DNA of 64,000 nucleotides, from assembly GCF_001907695.1 (NCBI RefSeq), contig NZ_KV880637.1, forward strand, positions 682,001-746,000, given 5' to 3'. The notes under the pieces were generated by a model. That model was not told where the DNA came from. It saw only the letters and a program-made list of their open reading frames with translations, and did no database searches. This document shows positions 1 through 8,955 of this stretch, in pieces. Positions within the stretch are counted from its first letter, which is position 1, and every line of letters starts with the position of its first letter. Origin of the DNA: Thalassospira sp. TSL5-1 (lineage in GTDB: Bacteria; Pseudomonadota; Alphaproteobacteria; Rhodospirillales; Thalassospiraceae). Position numbers and translations under genes: made by a program.

Positions 1-2069
1 ATTTCCGTCATGGCCAGAGCGCGCTGCACGATATGGACGAAATCATCGGAGCGAAGCTGTCGCACGGATACATTAACGGCAATTTTGAGCGCAGGGTGCC
101 CCTGATCGCGCCAGCGCATGGCCTGGGCGCAGGCCTCCTCGACAACCCACTGGCCGATTTCGTTGATCAGGCCGCTTTGCTCGGCAACCGGGATGATTTC
201 GCCAGGCCCCAATAGCCCTTCGGTGGGATGATTCCAGCGAATAAGAGCTTCCATACCCGACATTGTGCCGGTTTTGCGCGAATATTGCGGTTGGTAATAC
301 AGGACCAGTTCACCCCGTTCCAGGCCACGTCGCAATTGCTGATTGCGGGTCATGAAATGGGTGGCATCGTCGGTCATGACGGATTGGTAAAAGGCAAAAC
401 CGTTCCGGCCGCTGTTTTTTGCCGCATACATGGCTGTGTCGGCCTGGCGCACCAGGTCCTGCGCGTTTTGGGCACCGTCGGGGAAGATGCTGATGCCGAT
501 ACTGGCAGAAATGCTGATATCGCGATCGGCGATATTCACAGGAATGCGCAATCCCTTGATCAGGCGACTGGCAAGGTCGGCGGCGGCATGCTGGTCTTTG
601 ATGTCTTCGGTGGTCAGCAGGAATTCGTCGCCGCCCAACCGCGCGATGGTATCGGTGGAGCTGACAAGAGATTTCAAACGGCGCGAGACCACAATAAGCA
701 ACTGGTCGCCCGCACCGTGGCCCATTGTATCATTGATGGTTTTGAAATTGTCGATATCGATAAACATGCAGGCGAGGCGCCCACCTTGGGCGCTGGCACG
801 TTCCAGGGCACGTTCCAGCCGGTCGGTGGCAAGCATGCGGTTGGGCAGCCCCGTTAACCCGTCATAATGGGCCAGATATTGCAGTTCTTCTTCGGCACGG
901 CGAATGGCGGTTCGGTCGGAGATGATGGCAACATAATGGGAAATGCTGCCGTCATCGCAATCAACTGCGATGATTTGCGCCATCAGGGTGATGTGATCGC
1001 CATTGGCATTTTGGGTGTTGATTTCGCGATGCCAGTGTTTGCGGCTTTCCAGGGATTTGAACATTTCGCGGTAAAAAGACAGCGGAAATGTTGTGCGCGT
1101 AAGAATATGCGGACGTTGCCCCAGTGAATCCTCGATTGAAACGCCGGTGATGTTGGCATAGCTGCGGTTAGCGCTGGTAATGCGCAATTCCGTATCGAGG
1201 ATAAGAATGCCATCCTGGGAGGTTTCGTAAACTGTCGAGGCCTGGCGCAGCCGGGTGCTTGCGATTTGTTGATCGGTCACATCCTGGATGATACCGATGA
1301 TACGGCGCGGGTTTTGCGCGGTTTCGGCGAATGTTTTGCCTTGTGCCCGATACCAGCAGATCGAGTCCTCTGGGTCTTTTGCGCGAAAAACAACATCAAA
1401 AAAATCGCCATTGGCAATGGCCTCGTCAAAGGCATTTTTGACGGCGGTGTGGTCTTCTGAAACGACACGTTCGAGAAATGTATCAAGATCAATGGCAATG
1501 CCGCTGCAATTGCCATCGGGATACAGGATGCCGGTGGGGCCGGTGGTTTCAATTTGGCGGGTATGCAGGTCGATTTCCCAGCAGGTCATATTGGCCGCCT
1601 TCATGGCCAGATAGAGGCGTTCCTCGCTGCGTTTCAGGGCAAACTCGACCTTGCGACGCTGCAGCGCCATCTGAATGGTGGCATGCAGTTCGCGTTCGGC
1701 AAACGGTTTGATCAGATAACCATAGGGGTGGGTGCGCTTGGCCCGCTCCAGGGTTTGATCTTCGGAATAGGCGGACAGATAAATGACCGGAATATGCAGG
1801 CAGCGTGGAATGCCAGCAGCGGTTTCGATCCCGTCAATATCGCCATCAATGTGAATATCCATCAGGATCAGGTCGGGGGTGTCAGCCATGATGGCGGCCA
1901 GGGCGGAGGCGCCGGAACTGAAAACCGTGACGCGCTCGTAACCCAGGCGGGTTAGTTGTTGCCGCAGATGAAGGGCGACAATGCGTTCATCCTCGACAAT
2001 CATGATATGCGTGCCGGGTTTTGCGGAAGGCGAGGGCGAGGTGCCGGTTTTGAGGGGCGTATCGCTCAT
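1..2069 (-). CDS. Response regulator with PAS-PAS-GGDEF-EAL output (partial, runs off left edge)
   Basis: Reading leftward from the ATG at 2069, the protein starts with a receiver domain: acidic residues in MIVEDE near residue 24, phospho-acceptor Asp71 in LILMDIHIDGD, and the conserved Lys in LIKPF near 126. Two PAS domains follow, then a GGDEF cyclase domain with an intact GGDEF signature (621-635), then the start of an EAL phosphodiesterase domain (GMEALIRW near 250) that is cut by the window edge. It should make or degrade cyclic di-GMP under control of phosphorylation. The usual RxxD inhibitory site before GGDEF reads SSTD, so product inhibition of the cyclase is probably lost. The start overlaps the stop of the upstream kinase gene by 4 bases (ATGA), which implies translational coupling and a cognate pair. 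Whether both catalytic domains are active cannot be judged because the EAL part is incomplete. Confidence 0.93.
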   Translation of the reverse strand, partial: MSDTPLKTGTSPSPSAKPGTHIMIVEDERIVALHLRQQLTRLGYERVTVFSSGASALAAIMADTPDLILMDIHIDGDIDGIETAAGIPRCLHIPVIYLSAYSEDQTLERAKRTHPYGYLIKPFAERELHATIQMALQRRKVEFALKRSEERLYLAMKAANMTCWEIDLHTRQIETTGPTGILYPDGNCSGIAIDLDTFLERVVSEDHTAVKNAFDEAIANGDFFDVVFRAKDPEDSICWYRAQGKTFAETAQNPRRIIGIIQDVTDQQIASTRLRQASTVYETSQDGILILDTELRITSANRSYANITGVSIEDSLGQRPHILTRTTFPLSFYREMFKSLESRKHWHREINTQNANGDHITLMAQIIAVDCDDGSISHYVAIISDRTAIRRAEEELQYLAHYDGLTGLPNRMLATDRLERALERASAQGGRLACMFIDIDNFKTINDTMGHGAGDQLLIVVSRRLKSLVSSTDTIARLGGDEFLLTTEDIKDQHAAADLASRLIKGLRIPVNIADRDISISASIGISIFPDGAQNAQDLVRQADTAMYAAKNSGRNGFAFYQSVMTDDATHFMTRNQQLRRGLERGELVLYYQPQYSRKTGTMSGMEALIRWNHPTEGLLGPGEIIPVAEQSGLINEIGQWVVEEACAQAMRWRDQGHPALKIAVNVSVRQLRSDDFVHIVQRALAMTE

Positions 2070-3133
2070 GATGCCTCCGCCAGCGGGAATTCGATCGAGA
2101 GTGAGGTTGGGTTGGTGCGGCTGATGTCCAGTTTGCCGTGAAGCTGGTCCACCAGCATATAGACCAACTGCAAACCCAGACTGGCCGAGTTTTCAATATC
2201 GAGATTTTCGGGAAGACCGACACCGTCATCGCTGACAGTAATTTTCACGGTATTGTCGCCGGTTTTACCCACATAAATGTCAATTTTGCCTTCTCGTCCG
2301 TCGGGAAAGGCATGTTTGAGGGCATTGGAGAGAAGCTCGTTGGCAATCAGCCCGCTGGGCACGGCACTGCTGATGGGCAGGAAAACCTGGGAGATGTTGG
2401 TGTTGATGGCAATGCGATTGCTATCAACCACATAAGACGCATAAAGCGATTTGAGAAGATCATCGAAGAAATGTCCGAGATCGACCTGTGAGACATCTTC
2501 GCTTTGATAAAGGGTTTGATGGATTTGCGCCATTGAACGGACCCTGTTGCAACTGTCGCGCAGCATGTCGCGAATGGCCTGATCGTCGATTTGCGCACTT
2601 TGCATGTCGAGTAGGCTATAAACGATTTGCAGGTTGTTCTTTACGCGATGATGGACTTCGGCGAGCAGAAGTTCTTTCTCGCGCAGGGAGCGTTCAAGAT
2701 GTTCCTGCCGTGTTTTGCGGTCGGAAATATCGACAATGGCAGCCAGAATGTGCATCTGATCGCCCATTGGAATGGGATTAAGGCCGATTTCAACCGCGAA
2801 TTCGCTGCCGTCTTTGCGCAGGGCATACAGATCACGCCCCGGTCCCATCGGGCGCGGACCCGGATTTTGAATGAAACTGTCGCGCAGGCCGGAATGATGA
2901 TGGCGGAACCGTTGTGGTACCAGCATTTCGATGGCCTGGCCCAGCAATTCTTCGCGCAGATAACCAAAAACCTTTTCGGTTTCAGCATTGACCATTGTGA
3001 TCGTGCCGTGCGGGTCGGTGAGGATCATGGCATTGGGGGCATGTTCGACAACGCGACCAAAGCGGTCATTTTCCTCGCTAGGAAAGAGCACCGGCGGTGT
3101 CGATGGTTGGATTGTTTGATCCGCTTCAGTCAT
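2066..3133 (-). CDS. PAS-domain sensor histidine kinase, HisKA_2/HWE type
   Basis: The 355-residue protein has no clear membrane segment. A PAS domain spans about residues 25-138. The dimerisation and phospho-acceptor region follows, with the HisKA_2 signature HHRVKNNLQ at 161-169. The ATPase domain comes last, with an N-box (NELLSNALKHAF) and G-boxes (DDGVGLPE, SLGLQLV). This kinase type is usually cytoplasmic and phosphorylates a separate receiver, here almost certainly the overlapping c-di-GMP regulator gene downstream. The ATG at 3133 is preceded by a GGGGGA ribosome site about 5 bases away. The signal it senses is unknown; PAS domains bind small ligands, haem or flavin, and nothing here decides between them. 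Confidence 0.93.
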   Translation of the reverse strand: MTEADQTIQPSTPPVLFPSEENDRFGRVVEHAPNAMILTDPHGTITMVNAETEKVFGYLREELLGQAIEMLVPQRFRHHHSGLRDSFIQNPGPRPMGPGRDLYALRKDGSEFAVEIGLNPIPMGDQMHILAAIVDISDRKTRQEHLERSLREKELLLAEVHHRVKNNLQIVYSLLDMQSAQIDDQAIRDMLRDSCNRVRSMAQIHQTLYQSEDVSQVDLGHFFDDLLKSLYASYVVDSNRIAINTNISQVFLPISSAVPSGLIANELLSNALKHAFPDGREGKIDIYVGKTGDNTVKITVSDDGVGLPENLDIENSASLGLQLVYMLVDQLHGKLDISRTNPTSLSIEFPLAEAS

Positions 3134-3420
3134 GATATCCCCCGATATTCAACCCTGTTGTGGATACAACAGCTGCATTCCGGACCTGTTGGATATATCA
3201 GCTGTCTGTACGCTCGATTTAAGCCCTCTCTTTCGTATAGTTATCATAAAAAGCGCGTTTAGTATTTGATTTTTCAGTCACTATTATAATCGCGCGATTG
3301 CATTTTATGCACTTGATTGTCATGCCGAAAATAAAGGCATGTCAACCTTTGGGTTTAATTCTTTAATAAAATTCCTGTTTTAGGTGTTTTTTGCGAAAAT
3401 GAGGGGCTGTCAGGTGACTC

Positions 3421-3444
3421 CAAATGTGACGCAAATCACATTTG
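3421..3444. promoter_or_regulatory. CRP/FNR-family operator in the kinase-chemoreceptor intergenic region
   Basis: The 493-base gap between the divergent kinase and chemoreceptor genes (3134-3626) holds no gene. Within it lies a perfect inverted repeat with 9-base arms, CAAATGTGA and TCACATTTG, separated by CGCAAA. The core is TGTGA-N6-TCACA, the textbook CRP half-site arrangement. It lies about 180 bases before the chemoreceptor start and 288 before the kinase start, so it could act on either. The surrounding DNA is AT-rich, as expected for promoters, but I could not fix a -35/-10 pair with confidence. Confidence 0.75.
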
Positions 3445-3626
3445 TGATTTATGCAATGGTGTGTGCCGATGGTTGAAATCGAGTCCTAATGAACGGAGGT
3501 GGGGCTTTAATGTTTTGATTTTAAAAGATTTATTGGGTCACTAAAACTTAACTGAAGGGTTGCTGCGTTTTTGTCTGTCCGGGACTAGTTTCGTGCCGAT
3601 CATGCACTTCATAAGGATAGGTGAAA

Positions 3627-6218
3627 ATGCGGTCCACACCGGGCAAAAGCAAAACGGGGATCAAGGCCAAGATGTTACTGGCATTCGGGGTGATCGCGCT
3701 GGTTCCCTGTATTGCCGCGTCGATCGGCTGGCTTTCCTATCGGGCGGTGCGCGGCCATGTGACCGATATTACCCAGTCCCAGGTGCCGTTGCTTGAAACC
3801 GCGCACGGGCTGGCAACGACGGCGGCGGGTATTTTGGCGCTGGGGCCGCGTATTGATGCCGCCAATGATGCTTTAGAACTGGCAACACTGAAAAAAGAAA
3901 GTGCGACCGAACAGAAATTGATGACGCAGGCGGTTGACCGGTTGTCACAGAACCATCTGGATGATGTTACGGCGCAGGATATGGCGCAAAAGGTAACAGC
4001 CCTGAATGCCAGCCTGAGCCGACTGGTGCAGGCGACAGGTACGCGACTGGCGCAAAAGGACCAGCGTGTGGCCCGGCTTGGCGAAATGGAACAGCAGCAC
4101 GATGCCCTGCTGGCACAGTTGAAACCGGCAATGGAAAAATCGCAACGGGCGCTGGCAACCAGTATTGAAGGATTAACGGCGGCAACCACAACGGCATCGA
4201 GTTCGATCAGTGATGATTTGTCGCAGCGTATTGTGCCGATGTTCCAGTTGCGCGGGGCGACGGCGGCCCTGACCAAATCACTTTTGCTGGGGGCCTATGA
4301 AACAGACCCCTCAAAGGTGATGTCACGATCCACCGATTTTGATTCGGCTCTGGCCAATATTCAGGGGGCCTTGCGCCCACTGGCAAAGGACCCGGCGGCC
4401 AAAATGGTGCTGGGCGCGATTGACAAACTGGCGGCCTTTGGTGGGGATGATAAAAATATTTACATGCTGCGCATCAACCAGCTTCGCGCCGAGCCGGGAT
4501 CGGAAAAGCAGGCGGAGCTGGCAAGCCAGTTGGCACAATATGTTGATGAGATTGTCGCGCTGGATGGCGATATTAGCAATTTTCTGTTACCGATGATGTT
4601 GAATTTTCGCACCCATATTGCCGGGGCGGGCCAGCAGATTGCGGAGCAGACCCAGGAACTGGCCGGGGTGCAGGTGCCCGATGCCCAGAAAAGTTATATC
4701 CGCCTGAGCACGTTGCTGGCGGATGTCAATTTGCTGGTGGGGCGTTTGGCCGAAGCCGGTAACGCCACGAGTGCCGAGCAGCTCGAGAAATTGCGCCAGA
4801 GCCTGCAACAGGTTGCCAGCCAGATTGGCACTGAAGCCGGGCAGCTTGGCGCGGATGACAAAACCATTTCCGGCCTGATTGACAAATTGCTGGCAACCGG
4901 ATTTGGCAATGACGGTATTTTGGACCTGCGCGGGCAGGAGCTTGAGACACTGGCGGCCAATGATGCCCTGATGCAGGAAAACCGCAAGGCGGCAACACAA
5001 CTGGCCGATGATGTGGCAACGATTGTGACGGCCGCAGAACAGTCCGCTGCGGCCGGGGCCGGGGAAACCCAGGAAGCCCTGGACCAGACCAATGTTTTGC
5101 AGATTTCGCTGGCCGCTGCCGGGGTGGTGTTTTCGATTTTGGTGGTGTGGCTGTATGTGGGGCGGCGGATTGTCAAACGGCTGGAAACCCTGGCCCAGGC
5201 CATGCGCCGGGCGGCAGATGGCGACCGGCAGGTGGCCCTGCGCAATGATGGCAGCGATGAAATCAGTGAAATGGTCACGGCGCTGGAGGTGTTTATCGGC
5301 AATGCGCGGGCAATGGATGAAGCGCGCGAACAGATGGAAATTTCGCGCCGGGAAGCATCCGAACAGCGCAAGCTGGGCCGGATTGCCGTTGCCGAACAGT
5401 TTGAACGTGATGTGTTGAGCATTGTGCAGGCGCTGGTTGGCGCGGCACAGACGATGACGGAACGTGCCCGGGCCCTAAATAACATTGCCGATCAGGTGAG
5501 TGTGCGGGCCAACGCGGCACTGGAGGTTTCAACGCAAATGGCGGCGGGTATTCAGCAGGTGGCGACAGCGGCCAGTGAAATTTCGACATCGATTTCGGAC
5601 ATTAACCAGCGTACCGGCGAAACCGCCAAGGTGATTGGCGATACCGCCGCCGGCGCCGAACAGGTGAAAACCACCATTGCCGGGCTGGCGCAGGCGACCA
5701 CGGAAATTGGCACCGTTGTGGGCCTGATTGAAGGGCTGGCCGGGCAAACCAACCTGTTGGCCCTGAACGCCCATATCGAGGCCAGCCGGGCCGGGGATGC
5801 CGGCAAGGGCTTTGCGGTGGTGGCAAATGAAGTGAAACATCTTGCCGGGGAAACGGCACGTTCAACCGGCGATATTTCACGCCAGATTGCCGCAACACAG
5901 GATGCCTCGCGCGAGACGGCATCGGTGGTGGCGCTGATGACGGACGGTGTGCAGAAAATCCAGGGTAATTCATCGGCGATTGCCGCTGCGGTGGGCGAAC
6001 AGGCGCGCCTGACGCAATCGATTGTGGATCGGTCCCAGGAAGTGGCAATTGGCACCCAGCGGGCCAATGAAGATGTTCAGGTGCTGTCGGAAGCCGCCGC
6101 GACCGTGCGCCAGGATGTGGGCGATGTGTTGCATATTGCCGAAGGATTGCTGCGCGAGGCCGCCAGCCTGGGGGATGCGGTGAATGGCTTTTTGCAGGAA
6201 ATTCGCCAGGCGTCGTAA
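3627..6218 (+). CDS. Methyl-accepting chemotaxis protein with a large periplasmic domain
   Basis: A transmembrane chemoreceptor that would control the CheA kinase and flagellar switching. A membrane segment at about residues 14-36 is followed by an unusually long periplasmic region (about 450 residues) that looks helical and rich in Ala and Gln. A second membrane segment lies near 490-512, then a HAMP domain (about 513-566), then the signalling domain. The signalling hairpin tip is near 700-725 ([17 protein letters not shown]) and matches the family consensus. There is no C-terminal CheR-tethering pentapeptide. The start is chosen as ATG 3627 because AAGGAT at 3613-3618 sits at proper distance; the in-frame GTG at 3621 is too close to it. 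No other che gene is nearby, so this is a free-standing receptor. Confidence 0.95.
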   Translation: MRSTPGKSKTGIKAKMLLAFGVIALVPCIAASIGWLSYRAVRGHVTDITQSQVPLLETAHGLATTAAGILALGPRIDAANDALELATLKKESATEQKLMTQAVDRLSQNHLDDVTAQDMAQKVTALNASLSRLVQATGTRLAQKDQRVARLGEMEQQHDALLAQLKPAMEKSQRALATSIEGLTAATTTASSSISDDLSQRIVPMFQLRGATAALTKSLLLGAYETDPSKVMSRSTDFDSALANIQGALRPLAKDPAAKMVLGAIDKLAAFGGDDKNIYMLRINQLRAEPGSEKQAELASQLAQYVDEIVALDGDISNFLLPMMLNFRTHIAGAGQQIAEQTQELAGVQVPDAQKSYIRLSTLLADVNLLVGRLAEAGNATSAEQLEKLRQSLQQVASQIGTEAGQLGADDKTISGLIDKLLATGFGNDGILDLRGQELETLAANDALMQENRKAATQLADDVATIVTAAEQSAAAGAGETQEALDQTNVLQISLAAAGVVFSILVVWLYVGRRIVKRLETLAQAMRRAADGDRQVALRNDGSDEISEMVTALEVFIGNARAMDEAREQMEISRREASEQRKLGRIAVAEQFERDVLSIVQALVGAAQTMTERARALNNIADQVSVRANAALEVSTQMAAGIQQVATAASEISTSISDINQRTGETAKVIGDTAAGAEQVKTTIAGLAQATTEIGTVVGLIEGLAGQTNLLALNAHIEASRAGDAGKGFAVVANEVKHLAGETARSTGDISRQIAATQDASRETASVVALMTDGVQKIQGNSSAIAAAVGEQARLTQSIVDRSQEVAIGTQRANEDVQVLSEAAATVRQDVGDVLHIAEGLLREAASLGDAVNGFLQEIRQAS

Positions 6219-6395
6219 GTGTTGTTGCCGGTTTGCGCGGCAATTTCAGCCATGTCGGGGTAAGCATGGGGCTATGTGCGCTCTATGCTTGATCTTGGGC
6301 GCAAGCGAGGCTAGCTTCTGGCGGCGCCGAATCATGATAAACTGTTCGGCGCAAAATCCGATTTTTCTGTAAAACACTTGTTCAAGGTTTCAAAA

Positions 6396-7991
6396 ATGAC
6401 AGCCGATCTTCGTGATGCCGCGTTAAACAGCAATGTCTGGGCTTTTGCCGAAGCCCAAAAGCTGGTGCAGCGTTACAAAGACAAGAAACCGGAAAAAGGC
6501 TATGTCCTGTTTGAAACCGGTTATGGCCCGTCGGGCCTGCCGCATATCGGCACCTTTGGCGAAGTTGCGCGCACAACCTATGTCCGCCGCGCCTTTGAAA
6601 CCATGTCCGATATTCCGACCAAGCTGTTTTGCTTTTCCGACGATATGGATGGCCTGCGCAAGGTGCCTGATAATATTCCCAACCGGGATATGGTGGCAGA
6701 GCATTTGGGCAAGGCCCTGACCAGTGTGCCAGACCCGTTTGGCAAGTTTGAAAGCTTTGCCCACCACAACAATGCCCGCCTGCGCGAGTTTTTGGACAGC
6801 TTTGGCTTTGAATATGAATTCAAGTCATCGACCGATTGTTACCGCTCGGGCATGTTTGATGCGGCATTGCTGCGGGTTTTGGAAGTTTACGACAAGATCC
6901 AGAAAATCATGCTGCCGACCCTGGGCGAAGAACGTCGCGCGACCTATAGCCCGTTTATGCCTGTTGAGCAGGACACACAAAAAGTTCTGATGGCCAAGAT
7001 TGTGGAAATCAAGGCCGCCGAAGGCACGATTGTTTATGAACACCCGGAAACTGGCAAGCTGGTGGAAACCCCGGTAACGGGCGGGCATTGCAAATTGCAG
7101 TGGAAGCCGGATTGGGCGATGCGCTGGTATGCGCTGGGTGTGGATTATGAAATGGCGGGTAAGGATTTGATCCCGTCGGTCGAGCTTGGCAACAAGATTG
7201 TGAAAGCGATGGGCGGCACCCCGCCGGAAGGCTTTAACTACGAACTGTTTCTGGATGAAAACGGCCAGAAAATTTCCAAATCCAAGGGCAATGGCCTGTC
7301 GGTGGAAGAATGGCTGACCTATGCGCCGGAAGACAGCCTGTCGCTGTTCATGTTCCAGAAACCGAAGGCCGCAAAGCGTTTGTATTTTGATGTCATCCCG
7401 AAAACGGTGGATGAATATCTGACCTTTGCCGAAAAGCTGAAAACCGAAACCGACCCGGTGAAGCTGCTTCAGAACCCGGCCTGGCATATTCATGCCGGTA
7501 CGGCCCCGAACCGCGATATTCCGATTTCGTTTGGTATTTTGCTCAACCTGGTGTCGGTCTGTAATACCGAAGACAAGGATGTTCTGTGGGGCTTTATTTC
7601 GCGTTATGCCAATGGCGCGACGCCGGAAAATGCGCCTTACCTGGACAAGCTGGTGGGCTATGCGGTGAATTATTACCGCGATTTCGTTAAACCGACGAAA
7701 AAATACCGCGAAGCCAGTGAAGCAGAACGCGCTGCCCTTGTGGAACTGCGCGATATGCTGGTGGGGCTGGATAAAGCCACCAGCGGCAGCGAGATCCAGA
7801 ATGCGGTTTATGAAATTGGCAAAAACCACGAATGCTTTGCCGATCTGCGGGCCTGGTTCAAGGCGCTTTATGAAATTCTGCTGGGCCAGGAACAGGGTCC
7901 GCGCATGGGATCGTTCATTGCGCTGTATGGCATTGACGAAAGTGTTGCCCTGATTGACCGTGCATTGGCAGGCGAAGATTTGGGCGCGTAA
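6396..7991 (+). CDS. lysK: Lysyl-tRNA synthetase, class I
   Basis: Charges tRNA-Lys with lysine. The 531-residue protein carries the class I signatures: PHIGT (HIGH-type) near residue 48 and KISKS (KMSKS-type) near residue 291. Length and architecture fit archaeal-type class I LysRS, the form carried by most alphaproteobacteria in place of the class II enzyme. ATG 6396 is preferred over the upstream TTG 6378 because AAGG at 6384-6387 is spaced 8 bases from it. The gene stands alone and is closed by a strong terminator just downstream. The long reading frame on the opposite strand (6825-8090) is a shadow. Confidence 0.96.
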   Translation: MTADLRDAALNSNVWAFAEAQKLVQRYKDKKPEKGYVLFETGYGPSGLPHIGTFGEVARTTYVRRAFETMSDIPTKLFCFSDDMDGLRKVPDNIPNRDMVAEHLGKALTSVPDPFGKFESFAHHNNARLREFLDSFGFEYEFKSSTDCYRSGMFDAALLRVLEVYDKIQKIMLPTLGEERRATYSPFMPVEQDTQKVLMAKIVEIKAAEGTIVYEHPETGKLVETPVTGGHCKLQWKPDWAMRWYALGVDYEMAGKDLIPSVELGNKIVKAMGGTPPEGFNYELFLDENGQKISKSKGNGLSVEEWLTYAPEDSLSLFMFQKPKAAKRLYFDVIPKTVDEYLTFAEKLKTETDPVKLLQNPAWHIHAGTAPNRDIPISFGILLNLVSVCNTEDKDVLWGFISRYANGATPENAPYLDKLVGYAVNYYRDFVKPTKKYREASEAERAALVELRDMLVGLDKATSGSEIQNAVYEIGKNHECFADLRAWFKALYEILLGQEQGPRMGSFIALYGIDESVALIDRALAGEDLGA

Positions 7992-8028
7992 GGCAGCGGA
8001 TTTTTCCCCAAGGCATGATAAACGGGAA

Positions 8029-8058
8029 GGCCCGCCGGAACATGGCGGGTCTTTTTTT
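8029..8058 (+). terminator. Rho-independent terminator of lysK
   Basis: Stem GGCCCGCC / GGCGGGTC with a 7-base loop, followed by seven T residues, 38 bases after the lysK stop. Confidence 0.92.
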
Positions 8059-8168
8059 GTTTCAAATATGCGGGCAAATCCGAATGGCAAAAAAATGCCG
8101 TAGTTTCATGATTATGTCAGGCGGTGCTGGCAGTTTTGGTCCAGGAAAACAAAACGGAAAGTAACGAG

Positions 8169-8774
8169 ATGGCATTTAAACGCCCTAAATGGCTGGTTGT
8201 TGTTGCCGGTTTGATGATGGCAGGCTGTGCAAGCGGGCCGCTTGTGCATGTGGACCAGAACCCGGCAACCGATTTTGGCGATTATCACTCTTATGCGTTT
8301 GTTGAAACGGCGGGCAAGGACAAGGATGGGCAATATACCACCCTGACCGGCCAGCGCATGGAAGACCGGATTGCCGCCCAGATGCAGGCACATGGCTATG
8401 AGCTTGATATTCACCACCCGGACCTGCTGGTGGATTATCGCATTGATACCCGCGACCAACAGGTGGTGCGCCCAGGGCCGACCTATGGCGGATATTACGG
8501 GTCTCGCGGGCGGGGCGGCATTGGTGTTGGCGTACCGTTATTTGGCGATACCGGCGAGGTGGAAACCTATGTCCGGGGGGAAGTCGTGATTGACCTGATC
8601 GATCGCCGCACCAATAAAACCGTGTGGGAAGGCAAAACTGGCAACTGGCTGGGCAGGGACGGGGATTATTATCCTGATTCCGCCATTTCCGAGGCTATCG
8701 CTGCGATTTTTGCCAAATATCCTTACCGGGCCGGACAAAGTGCGCCGATGATGCCTGCCGATACGGGGCAATAG
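8169..8774 (+). CDS. DUF4136-type outer-membrane or periplasmic lipoprotein
   Basis: A 201-residue lipoprotein of unknown function. The N-terminus has a charged start, a hydrophobic stretch and a lipobox LMMAGC with the acylated Cys near residue 18. The rest looks like the DUF4136 family: a YHSYAF-type beta strand early, and a pattern in which a conserved domain ends with a statement of membrane-bound repeat strands (VIDLIDRRTNKTVWEG). ATG 8169 is chosen because GGAAAG sits about 8 bases upstream and the lipobox then lies at the normal position; an in-frame extension to 8124 would spoil the signal. It is flanked by terminators on both sides, so it is a single-gene unit. Confidence 0.85.
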   Translation: MAFKRPKWLVVVAGLMMAGCASGPLVHVDQNPATDFGDYHSYAFVETAGKDKDGQYTTLTGQRMEDRIAAQMQAHGYELDIHHPDLLVDYRIDTRDQQVVRPGPTYGGYYGSRGRGGIGVGVPLFGDTGEVETYVRGEVVIDLIDRRTNKTVWEGKTGNWLGRDGDYYPDSAISEAIAAIFAKYPYRAGQSAPMMPADTGQ

Positions 8775-8830
8775 AGCCTTTTTATGAATAAATGAAATAG
8801 CGCCACATTACTTGCGTATAGGATTCTTAA

Positions 8831-8857
8831 AGCCAGTTGATGAGACTGGCTTTTTTT
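8831..8857 (+). terminator. Rho-independent terminator after the lipoprotein gene
   Basis: Stem AGCCAGT / ACTGGCT, 7-base loop, then a run of seven T residues. Confidence 0.9.
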
Positions 8858-8955
8858 AATGTTCATTTTCCGGCTGTAGGTTTTCGATTTGACAATTTAA
8901 GGTTGATGCTGGGTGGGGTGGTTGATAGCTTGTTGTTTCATAAAATTAAAAATAG

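Noticed and set aside
6825-8090. 421-codon frame opposite lysK
   Set aside because: Antisense shadow of a conserved synthetase, with basic low-information sequence and no domain.
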